In this document: positions 13,515 through 24,514 of the stretch, piece by piece
How positions within the stretch are numbered: position 1 is the first letter of the stretch
How the letters are laid out: the number at the start of each line of letters is the position of its first letter
NCBI GenBank assembly: GCA_003439945.1
Contig: QVRM01001092.1
Coordinates: 27,501 to 91,500 of the forward strand
Reading direction: 5' to 3'
DNA: 64,000 bases
Source: Dermanyssus gallinae
Lineage: Eukaryota; Arthropoda; Arachnida; Mesostigmata; Dermanyssidae
Notes under the pieces: generated by a model
Seen by the model: the letters and a program-made list of their open reading frames with translations, nothing else
Database searches by the model: none
Told to the model about the DNA's origin: nothing
Position numbers and translations under genes: made by a program

Positions 13515-13601
13515 ATGGAGAAGAACAAGCTAGAGAGTGAAAAAGTACCGAAAGAAAAAGAAAGAACAGAGGCAGAACAGGAACAACAAGACGGACAAGA
13601 A
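13515..13601 (+). CDS. weak candidate coding exon, charged peptide
   Basis: ATG with A at -3 and G at +4 opens 29 codons rich in Glu, Lys and Gln (MEKNKLESEKVPKEKERTEA...), ending exactly at a GTGAGT donor. Nothing downstream can be joined to it, and no family is recognised. It may be chance. Confidence 0.15.
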
Positions 13602-14115
13602 GTGAGTCGCCAGCGCGTATTGATAAAGCGGAGATAAAGTTTCTAAATTTAAAATGCAAAGACGACAGCGACGATGAAGGCGACAAGGTTTTTTTTTTTT
13701 TGTTCTGGGAGGTTTCGGTAATGCATGATGCACATGCGCCACTAGCAGCCTGCGTGACTAGTGTGAGACTCGCAAACCCACTAAACCCGGATTCCTCCCC
13801 ACCCCCCCAGGCTCGGTATTACTTTGGCATTACATCGAAAAGGTTGTTTGCGCTGTGGTGGCGGGACTCGCCCGCCAGTAAGTCAACCACTTAGACAGCG
13901 CTATCAGCAGCAGCAGCAATAGCAGCCGCCACCGTTGCGGCAACGGTGTCCATGTTCAGCAGGAGCTTCCATTGCTGAGGCTGAAGGCGCAGTCTGCTAG
14001 GCACCTCGGTAACGTCAACCAAAATCCGGCCGGGGCCCGGTGCCACGCTAAACAGAGCTAGCAGCAGCAGCAACAGAGGTGGTGGGGGCGGTGGACGCTG
14101 TACGCCAAACGACGG

Positions 14116-14541
<426 letters not shown>

Positions 14542-14669
14542 GACAACTTAGCTTTAAAAAAATGCATGCATTAGTGCGAACTGCATCAAACACGAACACG
14601 AAGCCAAAATACATCAATAATACAGCAGCCGCTAGCACTATTACATTAACTATTTTACTTTATCCGTAG

Positions 14670-16650
14670 CAACCTTCACCTTGTAAAAGTTCTGAAACGC
14701 TCCATTTGAAATGGGTGTGTATCTCGCACTCTGTTCCGCAGACATTTGCTGCTGCTGCTGTTTTCGCTGCTGGTATGATGTTAGGGACTACGAAGTAGTA
14801 CACCTTTGAGGCTCAGTCGTACATTAACGAGTGTCATAACTGTTAGTACGACTATTAGTGGCTCTTTTTATTTAAAAATATAGTTTATTTTTCATATTAT
14901 TTTGTCGTGATGTTATTGTAGTTTCCGTTGTTGTTATTGTTGCCATTGCCCCTTGTTGCATTTACGTTTCTGTCTTTATTGTAGCAACTGTTTATTGGAT
15001 ACGCGTTTCTGTCGTTGGTATTGCTACCGTTCCACGTGTTAGCCGGTGTTACGGCTGGCAGAAGCGGAAAATGATAGGGAAGCTAAACTATAAAATAGAC
15101 GAATTGCCAACAAAGCGACGATAACAGCATAGGTGAGAAGTCCGTAAAATGTGTTTCACCATCAACCAACAAACAATCGCAGCGTTAATCGCATCATAAT
15201 AGGTACAACAGCAGCAACGACAACAACAGCCGTACAAGTGATAAGAACAACGATGAATGCAACAACAGCGGCAATAACAATAACACAAAGTCCAAACGTT
15301 GCGCAGAAGAAGAATGAGACCGCCAATCGCGTCTCTACCGTTTAACAGCTAGTCTGGTGCCGACGAGACGTTATTCGTGTGATAGAATGTCTCTTCACCT
15401 GTGCATGATGCCAGCAAAGACAATAAACGCAGATTGTCGTTTCCGTCGACGTGGTACCTTCCCAAATGCTGCCTACTTTGACGCAAAGCTGCTACCTAGC
15501 CGGAAGACTCAATGTCGCCTCTCCGAGTGAGTGACTGTATTTAGCCAAGGTTAAGGACATTCTTTGACGTTATCCAGCAGGACACCGGCGTGGCGTACGT
15601 TTATACATGCGGAGGGCGGAGTAAGCGTTGCAGTGTTGCAACGCAATGCTTTTCTCGTAATATCGCACCCATTCTTGCGATTGTTGCCAAAGAGATGTGG
15701 TAGGGATCGGGTGGTTCGTTAATCGCACACGATTCGCACCCAGGGAGCACTAAATGACCGCTCGCCATATTGGCGACGACTATGCAGTATTCGTATACCG
15801 TGTTACAATGTCTTAAGTAATTAATGGTTTAGGCAAGCCATGATGTAACTTTGTGAATGAATGCGTATCGTCGGGTTCATAACCCTCATATGTCGCCGTT
15901 TCTGACTCGGAAAAGCTCAGGACCGTCAGCGTGCCGTTAGCTTCCTTTCAATCAATTGTGGTTTCGAATCTTGCCTATTTGAAACATGTTCTGCCAGCAG
16001 GAAACATATCTATGGGCAGACCTATCCAACTTCCTAGATTTGGCGACTACTGCACGCTCTGAAAGAATAGGCTCTTAGCTAACATAAATAGTCCGCAATT
16101 GTCTTACTAATTTGGACTTGTGGTATATAAGGCAAATCATTTGTTGTTGTTCTTGTCTTTGTTGTTATTGTGTTTATTGTTGTTGTTGTTGTTGCTGCTG
16201 TGGCTTCTTATAAGAGAAAGTAACTTATTATGTTTTTAAATCTCGAATTATCAAATTTGTTTGCCATATTTTTTATGGGGATTAATGTCTATTCGACAAC
16301 AGGTGTGCATTTCAAGATAGCATATCACTATAAATATAATATTGTCATCATTTACAATTTAACCAATTCAGCGACTGTCCCACCGGGCGGAAGTGTGAGT
16401 GTACAGACTGTCGATGCGTCTGACAGCTGCTGCGTGATACCTGTCGCCGATGTGCTGATTAAAGTTTTCCCATATGTAATCTAGACCAAACACAGAAATC
16501 GAGATTGGACGACACAATAGATATTACGCTGCTGCTGCCATCGACCCTACGCAAACTTGAGGGTCCGTGCAATTATTGAGTCTAGGTAAAAGCAAGTTTC
16601 TATGTGCGACAATCGTCAATGCACCACTTTGCACTCATGAGCGGAGCTTT
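14670..16650. other. no gene seen
   Basis: Unique AT-rich sequence with a GTT run at 16141-16200. No motif recognised. Confidence 0.5.
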
Positions 16651-16659
16651 TTGCTTCTT

Positions 16660-17140
16660 CACTCAGGCGGCAGGTGATACGTAAGAAAAGCACTGAAAAG
16701 TTTCTTTAAGAGCATCAAGTGTTTACTTAGCGGCATCAGCAAGAATATTATAAAAATATTGACAATTGACCCGCGAGTACCGCCAACACCGCTCAAATTA
16801 CGGCCTGAAGTACATGCATCGCGTTCTGTGTGCCTTGGCCCTTTCTGAACCCGAATTGCTCTGAAGGTAGGGCCTTCTCCACAGTTGACACACCTGAGGT
16901 ATCTTTTCCCCACCAGGACCACTACACTCTTTGCTTGGTTAACCGGCCCAATTATTTGCACAACTTCTTTTACCGTAAACGGCGAATTCATGTGATATTG
17001 CTCCAGCATAGCCGGCTACTCAACAACCAGGTCGGGTGCGGGGGCAATTGCATCGAACAAAAGGGCAGTAAAGTGCTGCCTCTGAACACTCCAAACCATT
17101 GTCCAAAAGTGATCATAAACATCGCAAAAAACGCTATTAC
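16660..17140 (-). mobile_element. decayed non-LTR reverse transcriptase fragment
   Basis: The minus strand reads EKALPSEQFGFRKGQGTQNA (16825-16885), the RT finger motif (EQ-x-GFR-x-G-x-x-T-x-x-A). Upstream in another frame it reads PFTVKEVVQII, the usual region before the palm. Stops and frameshifts throughout show it is long dead. Confidence 0.65.
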
Positions 17141-17149
17141 AAATCTGTG

Positions 17150-18215
17150 CACTTAATACCCATTCTCCTCAATTGTATCCTCGTTTGCATGTACACATTA
17201 GATGGTTAATTGAAAACTGCGTCCCTGGCTCACGCAGTATACGGCACAAAGCTGCGCTATACATGACAACAAATGTACATTGGGCAGTTCTCAAAGATTA
17301 CAATCCTCTTAACTTTGCATACACGATATTTGTGAACTGTATCGCAATATGAAGTAATGATGAATAAATAAACATTGGTTTTAAGCATAATGTGCGTTTT
17401 TTAGATCTAATATTAGGTGTAGCAGTTGGCTAACACCACGACAATTTTACTATTATACTATTGCGCGTTGCTCTATTATTATTAAGAATCTTGATTTCTA
17501 TGCGTGGCTTGTTTCGACCTCTGTTCTCACTAAAATAGCCACTGCGCCCAGTTGTCACCACTCCAGACTAATGTTACGCTGTGTTGTCGTGTTATTACAC
17601 TTTCAATTACAGAACTGCCACACACGAGTTCGTGACTTCGTTGAAGGCCACGCTCGCACTATAGCCGGGGTCGGCGTTGGGGCTGCCGCACTTCTTCTTC
17701 TCGGCATGATTCTCAGCTGTACGATGGCAGTAATGATTCAGTGAGGTTACGACACCTTCGAGCGGCTTTCTTGCGAGTCTACTTTGCAAGCACGGCGTTC
17801 CCGTCAACGAGCCTCAAGAATAAGAGAAGTCGAGAGTCCGACAATCAATACCAATTGGTTGGCCGGCTGTAGACCAGCAGAGCATATAGCAGGACGCGCT
17901 GCCACATTAGGACACACGTTTTAAAACGAGCTGGCACAATTGAACATGGCGGCCGATAAGGACAACAGAAACATCACCAAAGCCTGCATGAGGTCTTCAA
18001 TAACATCAAGTCTACCCACCGCCGGCGGCCAGATTTGTAAAGATGAAAGCCTCAACGTACTCGGCTAGCGAATGAAATCCATTACTATAACAACAGCAAT
18101 TAATCGAATACACTGATTTGGTCAAGTTGGTATCTCATCCACTGGTTTAATACAGCGGCAGTATCCGGTGGAGATTTTCTGAGGTGACCACTTTACGAGT
18201 TAAGGTTGTACAATA

Positions 18216-18270
<55 letters not shown>

Positions 18271-19249
18271 AAAAAACATCTACAAATCCGGATAACAAAA
18301 GGATCATCTTATGTTTATATTTACATTATGAGTTTTTGGCGGCCGACATACCAACCGTCGGTTTGATTCATCGATTGAAAGGGTAGTATATATATATATA
18401 TTCAGCTGTATTCGGTCCAGTGCACTGGAGCTGGACAACTACGGCATTTGCTCGGACGCAAGTGAAATGAGAACGAAAACGTATTGAAAGTGACGAAAGA
18501 CGAATTTTCAAGGTTGTACGACAACGAAGCGGCGGCGACAAGCGACGCCGGGGGGGGGGCGTCTTTTTGATGATAACGTCGCTACTTCTGGTGGTAGAAT
18601 GACACGCAAGCGCGAGAGGTGATCGATTGCATACACGGAAGTTCTAAGGCATCCCTGGACTCTCGCGCTATCCGTGTACTACCCGCCCAGCAAAGGAGTT
18701 GTTATTGTTACTAGTAAGGGCCTTATTATTATTATTATTATTATTATTTGCATTACCATTTTTATTCTTTATTTATATTTGAAATACAATCGACGGCCTG
18801 GAAACCTTTCGGGCTGCTGTGTTAGGAACCGGGTGGAGGGGAGAGGAGGGGGTGGGTGGATGCAGAGCGGCATCGATGCCACCAACCGCGATCCAGTAAC
18901 GTCAGGCTGAATCTAATCAGCGACGCGAGACGGACGCCGTATAGAGCTAACAGGCGTAAATGGACAGGCGTGACTTTGATGAATTTCAGCTGTGCTAACG
19001 AAGCTACCGGCGAATAAAGCGGGCACTCGTAAAGCCAACCGCCCATACATGCAATCAAACACACATACCCGCACAGACTCGCATATATTGCGGATCGATG
19101 CATGTACTATATCTCTGCCCTAGACGGTGACGACTATCTCTGAACAGAATCATACTGTTTGTCCTCCTCCTTCTCATATTTTTATTTCTAGTTTCCGTTA
19201 AATGCAGGGCATGTGGCGACGACGACGACATTTGATTCGACAATGATAA
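17150..19249. other. no gene seen
   Basis: Unique sequence with (TA)n at 18218-18267 and (ATT)n at 18727-18751. A 66-codon minus-strand ORF (17607-17807) is in the right place to belong to the LINE fragment at 16660-17140, but no motif confirms that. Confidence 0.45.
18218..18267. repeat. (TA)n microsatellite
   Basis: 50 bp of pure TA dinucleotide. A shorter tract follows at 18388-18402. Confidence 0.98.
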
Positions 19250-19306
19250 AAATCTCTTTCGCTACTGTGCGAGAACAAAAGTAAGGATGCAATAGCAGCG
19301 AGAAAG
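19250..19306. repeat. short dispersed repeat, copy 1
   Basis: CTCTTTCGCTACTGTGCGAG followed by AACAAAAGTAAGGATGCAAT and AGCAGCGAGA matches 20444-20492 in the same orientation with few differences. Confidence 0.55.
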
Positions 19307-20202
19307 AGAGACGTCTGATGAGAGAATGCGCGTACGAAAGAGAGAAAGCGGGAAATCAATATCACAGCTGGGGATAGTGAATACGACGGGCAAAACGAGA
19401 TGAAATAACGATACAGCGACACCAAAAGATGACTCGGCGCTGATTCTATGACCAAATTACGGTGCTGGTGGTAATGGAGGCGGTGGTGGCAGTTGATACT
19501 GAATGGGGAGAGACAACAATGAGTGATGAGAATGTTTCTCAATTTTTTTTCAGGTGTTAAGTCTCAGGTTTTTGTTAGTGACAGTTTTTGTTGTACCTAG
19601 TATGTAAATAGATATTCAACTGGGAGGAGTGGGCCAGCCAGCAGTCATAATGTTGAAGTTAAGCTTGAACGAGTTGTAAACTGTAAACTGCCGACGATGG
19701 ACCATTCCACGGTCATCAAGACAAAATGAGAGACGCTAAATGGAACGGCGTGTATCAAATGTATGCTTGCTTCGATGAGACTGACAACAACGAAAAATGA
19801 TGATGACGACAAATAAATGTTCATGACAAAAAAAATGACATGACAAAGAAATGTTCGGCTCATCGCCGAAACTGCCGCCGAACAGGGCAACAGCAATACA
19901 CGCTACAACGCTGATCATTCCATGAGATGGAGAAAAACGACTGTAATTTATTTGCTATATATACAATGTACGTGTGTATGTATATACAAAAAAATGCAAT
20001 TAAACTCGATTGTAATAAAGTACCACTGTGTAAACAAACACATGGCAATGTCGTGTGTTCTTCTTTGTGCAAACAGGCAGACATCATAAAATGGCAGTAT
20101 CAAGCTGTATTCTAATAAAGCTCTACTGCATAAGCAAACCAGCTGCGTTGTTGTCGCCGTAGTCAGCCAACGGCCGGCGATTTATTAGGGTCGTAAATTC
20201 AA

Positions 20203-20240
20203 TCGTTAAGTCTTGGTTGAAGGTCAGCCCGAAAAGTTTT
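20203..20240 (+). mobile_element. 3' tail fragment of SINE family 2
   Basis: CGTTAAGTCTTGGTTGAAGG followed by TCAGCCC closely matches the tail of the SINE at 47079-47264 in the same orientation. The tRNA-like head is missing. Confidence 0.5.
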
Positions 20241-20443
20241 ATGTTCGACCCAGCGCGGCACCCACTTAATTCAAAGCGGCCTTTTCTTTAGGTTTTAGCA
20301 TTTAGGTGTTGATTAGGGTCACTTTGAGTAAATTAAATTGCTTAAAATGTATCTTGTCAATTATTTTAAGTCACGATAATAGAGCACGTTCGTGTTCTCA
20401 GGAGGATTTCGCTATAGAATGTGAGACGTCGCTCTCTCTATCT

Positions 20444-20492
20444 CTCTTTCACTACTGTACAAAAACAAAACTACGGATTCAATAGCAGCGAG
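20444..20492. repeat. short dispersed repeat, copy 2
   Basis: Matches 19250-19306. It lies just beyond the 3' end of LINE copy 2, so it may be part of that element's 3' UTR or of the DNA it landed in. Confidence 0.5.
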
Positions 20493-20494
20493 AG

Positions 20495-21250
20495 TGCGGG
20501 TAGTGTGAGACTCGATGCTGATGCTGCTGGCATAATACCCACTAAAAACCTTTCACCTAAATGGTGATCAGAGAGAGGAGAAGAGCTGGTGCCGTTCTTT
20601 AATACTACTTCAATCCCTACTTCTTTCTTAGGGTCGCCGTCGGCACCAAATGTTTTTGGTTAATGAATCGCGGCAAAATCCTTCATGATTTGGATGTGTG
20701 GGCGTTGTGCAAAAGGGATTTTTTAGTTTACATGTTACCGGGTCTAAGAGACCGCGCAAGCTCTGTCCTGTCCACGCTGAACGCCGCGCACACTTCGAAC
20801 ATATGCTTGACGTCGTTTTCTTCGGCACATCCGATACGATGCAGGTATTTTCTAAAGATGCCGTGACCCGTCAGAAATTGGTTCAGAGGGTAGGTAGGGC
20901 AACTATCCCTTTCGCCTTTCGAACCACTCCCTAACATCACTTATAGTGGAGCGGGTTCAGAAACCCGGCTGACCCGTCTAGGTCTCCATCCATCTATTGT
21001 TTCGAGCGTCTAGTGTCTGACTTCGTGCGCCTTCCTGAAAGATAGAGGATTCTGCTCGACGTGCTGCGCTTTCCAGACCCCGTAGATCTCCCATGGGATC
21101 TGCCGATATAATTCTTGGACAGCAGCGGTTGATGTACTTATGTTGGCTCTTGCAATCTTGAGAGCCAACGGTCTTTGCCAGACATAAGATGGGTTTCTTG
21201 CTGGTGAGTTTTCTTGGTTGTAGTGTGAATCTTCTGGTGGGCGGCACATA
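20495..21250 (-). mobile_element. R1/Jockey-like LINE 3' fragment (copy 2)
   Basis: Minus-strand frames contain the RT C-terminal region with LNQFLTGHGIFRKYLHRIG followed by an EENDVKHMFEVCAAF remnant of the C-terminal zinc-knuckle segment; about 13 residues including one Cys pair are missing. Several frameshifts and stops are present. The 3' UTR motif GGCATAATACCCACTAAAAA (20528-20547) is shared with copies 1 and 3. Confidence 0.72.
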
Positions 21251-21529
21251 TTACAGAGTGGAGGTGCGAGTGTCGCAGGACGCAGATGCAGGTGAGGCAG
21301 TTATTTAATGATACAGTTCCTTCTATGGGGCTCACACGTTAATCAGAGCACACATGACGGTTAAGACTTCGTCATAGCCCAAACAGAGTAATGGAACTGA
21401 CCATTTTGGAAACTCTTTGGACCGGCAATTTAAATTAGACTTTGACAAGTTTTGGCTTATTCCTGATTGTCAGCTAAGTCACTTGGCCAAATCCCATGTT
21501 AAGCATTATTCTTACTTAATCTCAAAGGT

Positions 21530-21880
21530 GAGACATGACATTTGGGTCCCTGCGTGTGCGCCGTTACGGGGGTCCAGTATAGGGACCAGCCATCTCTGGA
21601 CAGTTCCTCAGAATGGGACCGCTTTGCCGTGTTGCACATCCAGCGACATGCGCTGTCTGAAGAAATCGCCCGCTTCCTTATCTCCGCTAGAATCAGCCGC
21701 GTCCTGACCCTCTGCAGCAAACACCGAGAGGACGGGCACGGTCCGCCTAAGGTTTCGAAGGAAAGTGCGTAAAACTTGTACGGGTACCCGATGTTCTCCT
21801 ATTTCCTCACCTCGCCTGCTTCGACAAGAGCTGCCGCGCCAGCGCTGGCCATTTAAGGGCCACCATTGTCTAAGTGCATA
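21530..21880 (-). mobile_element. LINE family 2 C-terminal fragment, copy A (most decayed)
   Basis: Nucleotide sequence is collinear with copy B (22264-22620), sharing GACGGGCACGGTCCGCC-type blocks and ACGGGTACCCGATGTTCT, but the frame is broken by indels. Confidence 0.6.
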
Positions 21881-22122
21881 CGTTTAGAGGGCACTCGATG
21901 GAGTCGACTAACTCCTTGATAGCCAGGCAGAACAGAGTAGAACTGCCCTGCTGCACTGAAGTTTGCAATGTTATGGCATCATAGGGAACAAGGGCCTCTT
22001 ATAAACCAGTCCTGCCTGGTGGAACATACTCGGGGCCGAAGCTTTGACTGCACCGAACGGGTGGTTTCTCCGAACATTTCGGAAGTCAAGCTTGACCACA
22101 AGAGTGGTCCCAGAAAGGTTAA

Positions 22123-22174
<52 letters not shown>

Positions 22175-22179
22175 TTTTT

Positions 22180-22236
<57 letters not shown>

Positions 22237-22254
22237 TATTCATTGTAATTAATC

Positions 22255-22857
22255 ACCGACGGTGGGAACATGACAATTGGGTCCCTGCGAACGTGTGCAC
22301 GTTTACGAAGGGTCCAATGTAGGAACCAACCATCTCTGGAGGGTTCCCCGGACCGAAGCCGCGTTGCCCCGTTGCACATCCAGCGACAGACGCTGTCTGA
22401 GAAATTCGCCCGCTCGCCTATCACCGCTGGCTAGACCTAGTCGCTTCCCGACCTTCTGTAGCAAACCGCGAGTGGACGGACCCGGCCCGCCAAGTGTCTC
22501 GAAGCCAAGTGGGTAAAACCCGTACGGGTACCCGATGTTCTGGTATTTTCTTACCTTGCCTGCCTCGGCGAGAGCTGAAGCATATCCGGCCCGGGCCGCG
22601 CCAGCACTAACCATTGAAGGGGCTAATGAGTCAGTAACTGTCGCGTCCCAAACCAGCATGCAACCGCTCTCGAACGGGGTTAAGGTCAGACCGTCGGGTC
22701 TCTTTCCGCCTTCGCTATCCAGTCCGACGGGTTCCAGGACGCACGGTAGGCCACTAGAGCGTAGGGCTTTGCTGAAGGTTTCGTTCAGAGCTTGGTGTCG
22801 GGCTCGCCTGCCTGCGCTGACGATACAGGATAGCCCGTGGCGTCCATCCGGCTGGAC

Positions 22858-22859
<2 letters not shown>
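22255..22859 (-). mobile_element. LINE family 2 C-terminal fragment, copy B
   Basis: The minus strand reads nearly continuously: HGLSCIVSAGRRARHQALN, KRPDGLTLTPFESGCMLVWD, ATVTDSLAPS, GFETLGGPGP and QRLSLDVQRGNAASVRGT. This is a widespread invertebrate domain at the end of some non-LTR retrotransposon polyproteins; the PD...D spacing suggests a restriction-endonuclease-like fold, which is my inference. Its 5' end abuts the (ATT)n tract at 22860-22918; its 3' end lies about 20 bp from the (TA)n tract ending at 22232, next to (ATT)n at 22118-22172. Confidence 0.72.

Positions 22860-22918
<59 letters not shown>
22860..22918. repeat. (ATT)n microsatellite at a LINE boundary
   Basis: 59 bp of TTA triplets directly abutting the 5' truncation of LINE family 2 copy B. 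Equivalent tracts lie at 22118-22172, 23083-23100 and 23609-23635. Confidence 0.97.
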
Positions 22919-22919
<1 letters not shown>

Positions 22920-23159
22920 GTAATTAAAATTACAGAGAGGCAACGCCAAGATGATGCTGAGTGGTCACCGACACTTAAGCAATAAGAATACTATATGCAA
23001 TATTGTAGATGTTATTTAAGTGATATGTAAGTAATTGTGATACACGTACATATTGATAAAATAAACCCTTGTTCAAAAAAAATATTATTATTATTATTTA
23101 TTCATATTGTTTAAATGTTACAATTGTGAGGTGTGAACGTGTACTCCTTGACTTCTCCT

Positions 23160-23609
23160 AGCTCCTAAATATTATTCCATGGAACCGACAATACAGCCGG
23201 CGTTTCCTCGGCACACTGCAACCGACAGCAGTTGCCGTAGAAACTCGCCTTCGCGCCGATTTCCTGTGAGATCTGTAATTCGTTGGCCCAGCTCACTGAT
23301 GAATCTCTTGGTTCCCTTGCTTACCGGACCCATTGTTTCCATAGATATTGGCACTACGATATAACTTGACTCCAGTTCTTGGTACTTGCGTTTTTTCCCA
23401 TTATCTACGCGCTCGGCAACCCATCCCGCTTCTAGTGAACTGTGGCGTATATACGAGGGAGCCACTGTACAGGACACTGTAGCATCCCATACCAAGCATC
23501 TGCCGTTAGCCCATAGCGGGATTGTTACACCGTCAGGCCTTTTGTCGTCATGAAGTCCTAATCTGGGCTCGAGCGTGCTTGGTATACCAGCCCTGCGTAA
23601 TAATTGCAT
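23160..23609 (-). mobile_element. LINE family 2 C-terminal fragment, copy C
   Basis: A 145-codon minus-strand ORF (23172-23609) carries KRPDGVTIPLWANGRCLVWD, SYIVVPISMETMGP and LSVAVCRGNAGCIVG. It is homologous to copy B but clearly diverged, so it is a separate lineage. The 5' truncation point abuts (ATT)n of copy D; the 3' end lies about 60 bp from (ATT)n near 23083-23100. Confidence 0.72.
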
Positions 23610-23635
23610 TATTATTATTATTATTATTATTATTT

Positions 23636-23960
23636 AGTTACAGTTTTATTTGCTCGTATGTAAGAGGCAACAATTGTCTCCTTATGAACGTGTACACTGG
23701 ATAAATCAAGTGAAAACGTCACATATCCTCCAGGGCGTGTCCAGTCTAGTAGAGTTCCACGCACAGAGGCAGCGTTACCCCGCTGAATGTCCAGCGATAG
23801 TCTCTGGTGCAGGCTGAACGTCCGCTCGGACGACAATCTTGGCACCGTACTGTCAAACCCGAAGCCCAGGACCGTGTGCAGCCTCCCCCCACGGTCCAGT
23901 ATATATGTTTTCTCCGCTCGCCTATATCCTTGTGGCACCAACATGATTGATGCGTGGGGT
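23636..23960 (-). mobile_element. LINE family 2 C-terminal fragment, copy D
   Basis: The minus strand reads FSLHQRLSLDIQRGNAASVR, then GTLLDWTRPGG, and runs directly into the (ATT)n tract 23609-23635 at its 3' end. Only the last part of the domain is present. Confidence 0.65.
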
Positions 23961-24037
23961 TACTATGAGCTATGCTGCTCGACGCAAAGTGGGACGAAAC
24001 TCATAATAAGGGAGCCTTGAAGAACGAGCAGATCCGT

Positions 24038-24260
24038 TTCCCATTAAGACGTCAAGCGTGTGGGAGACCATGGCCATAACGCGGACAATCGGCCATGCGA
24101 TAGAGAGACACAACTGAAACAAACGAGAGCTGTCTTTCTTCTTGAGGGCAGTAAGGGCCGCGCCGCGAAATATTGGAAGTCAGTAATATTGGTAGCTCTA
24201 TTTAATAATTTACTCATAAATATACTAGCAGGTTCTTCTTCATAAGACGTCTTAATGAAA
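24038..24260. mobile_element. possible small inverted-repeat element
   Basis: CATTAAGACGTC at 24042-24053 and its reverse complement GACGTCTTAATG at 24246-24257 enclose about 190 bp with no ORF. The spacing suits a MITE, but no second copy or clear target duplication is seen. Confidence 0.25.
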
Positions 24261-24514
24261 TAATGGTATTATGTCACGCAAGTAACGTGACTTCAGACCG
24301 TCTGAACCGGCTCAACTTGTGAAGAAGACTGAACACACTGCTGCCGTGATCAGTGAAGTTGGAATATTCTCACCAAATGAAGGCTGCTGAACAAGTTCTA
24401 AGCGTGCTCAGCAGATAACTGAGGCCCGGGAGCGTTGCTTCGCAACCCTGAATATACGTCTAGCCCTACTTAAATCGTGTCAGAAAATTTAGTCTTTAAG
24501 CACTGCAACGAGCC

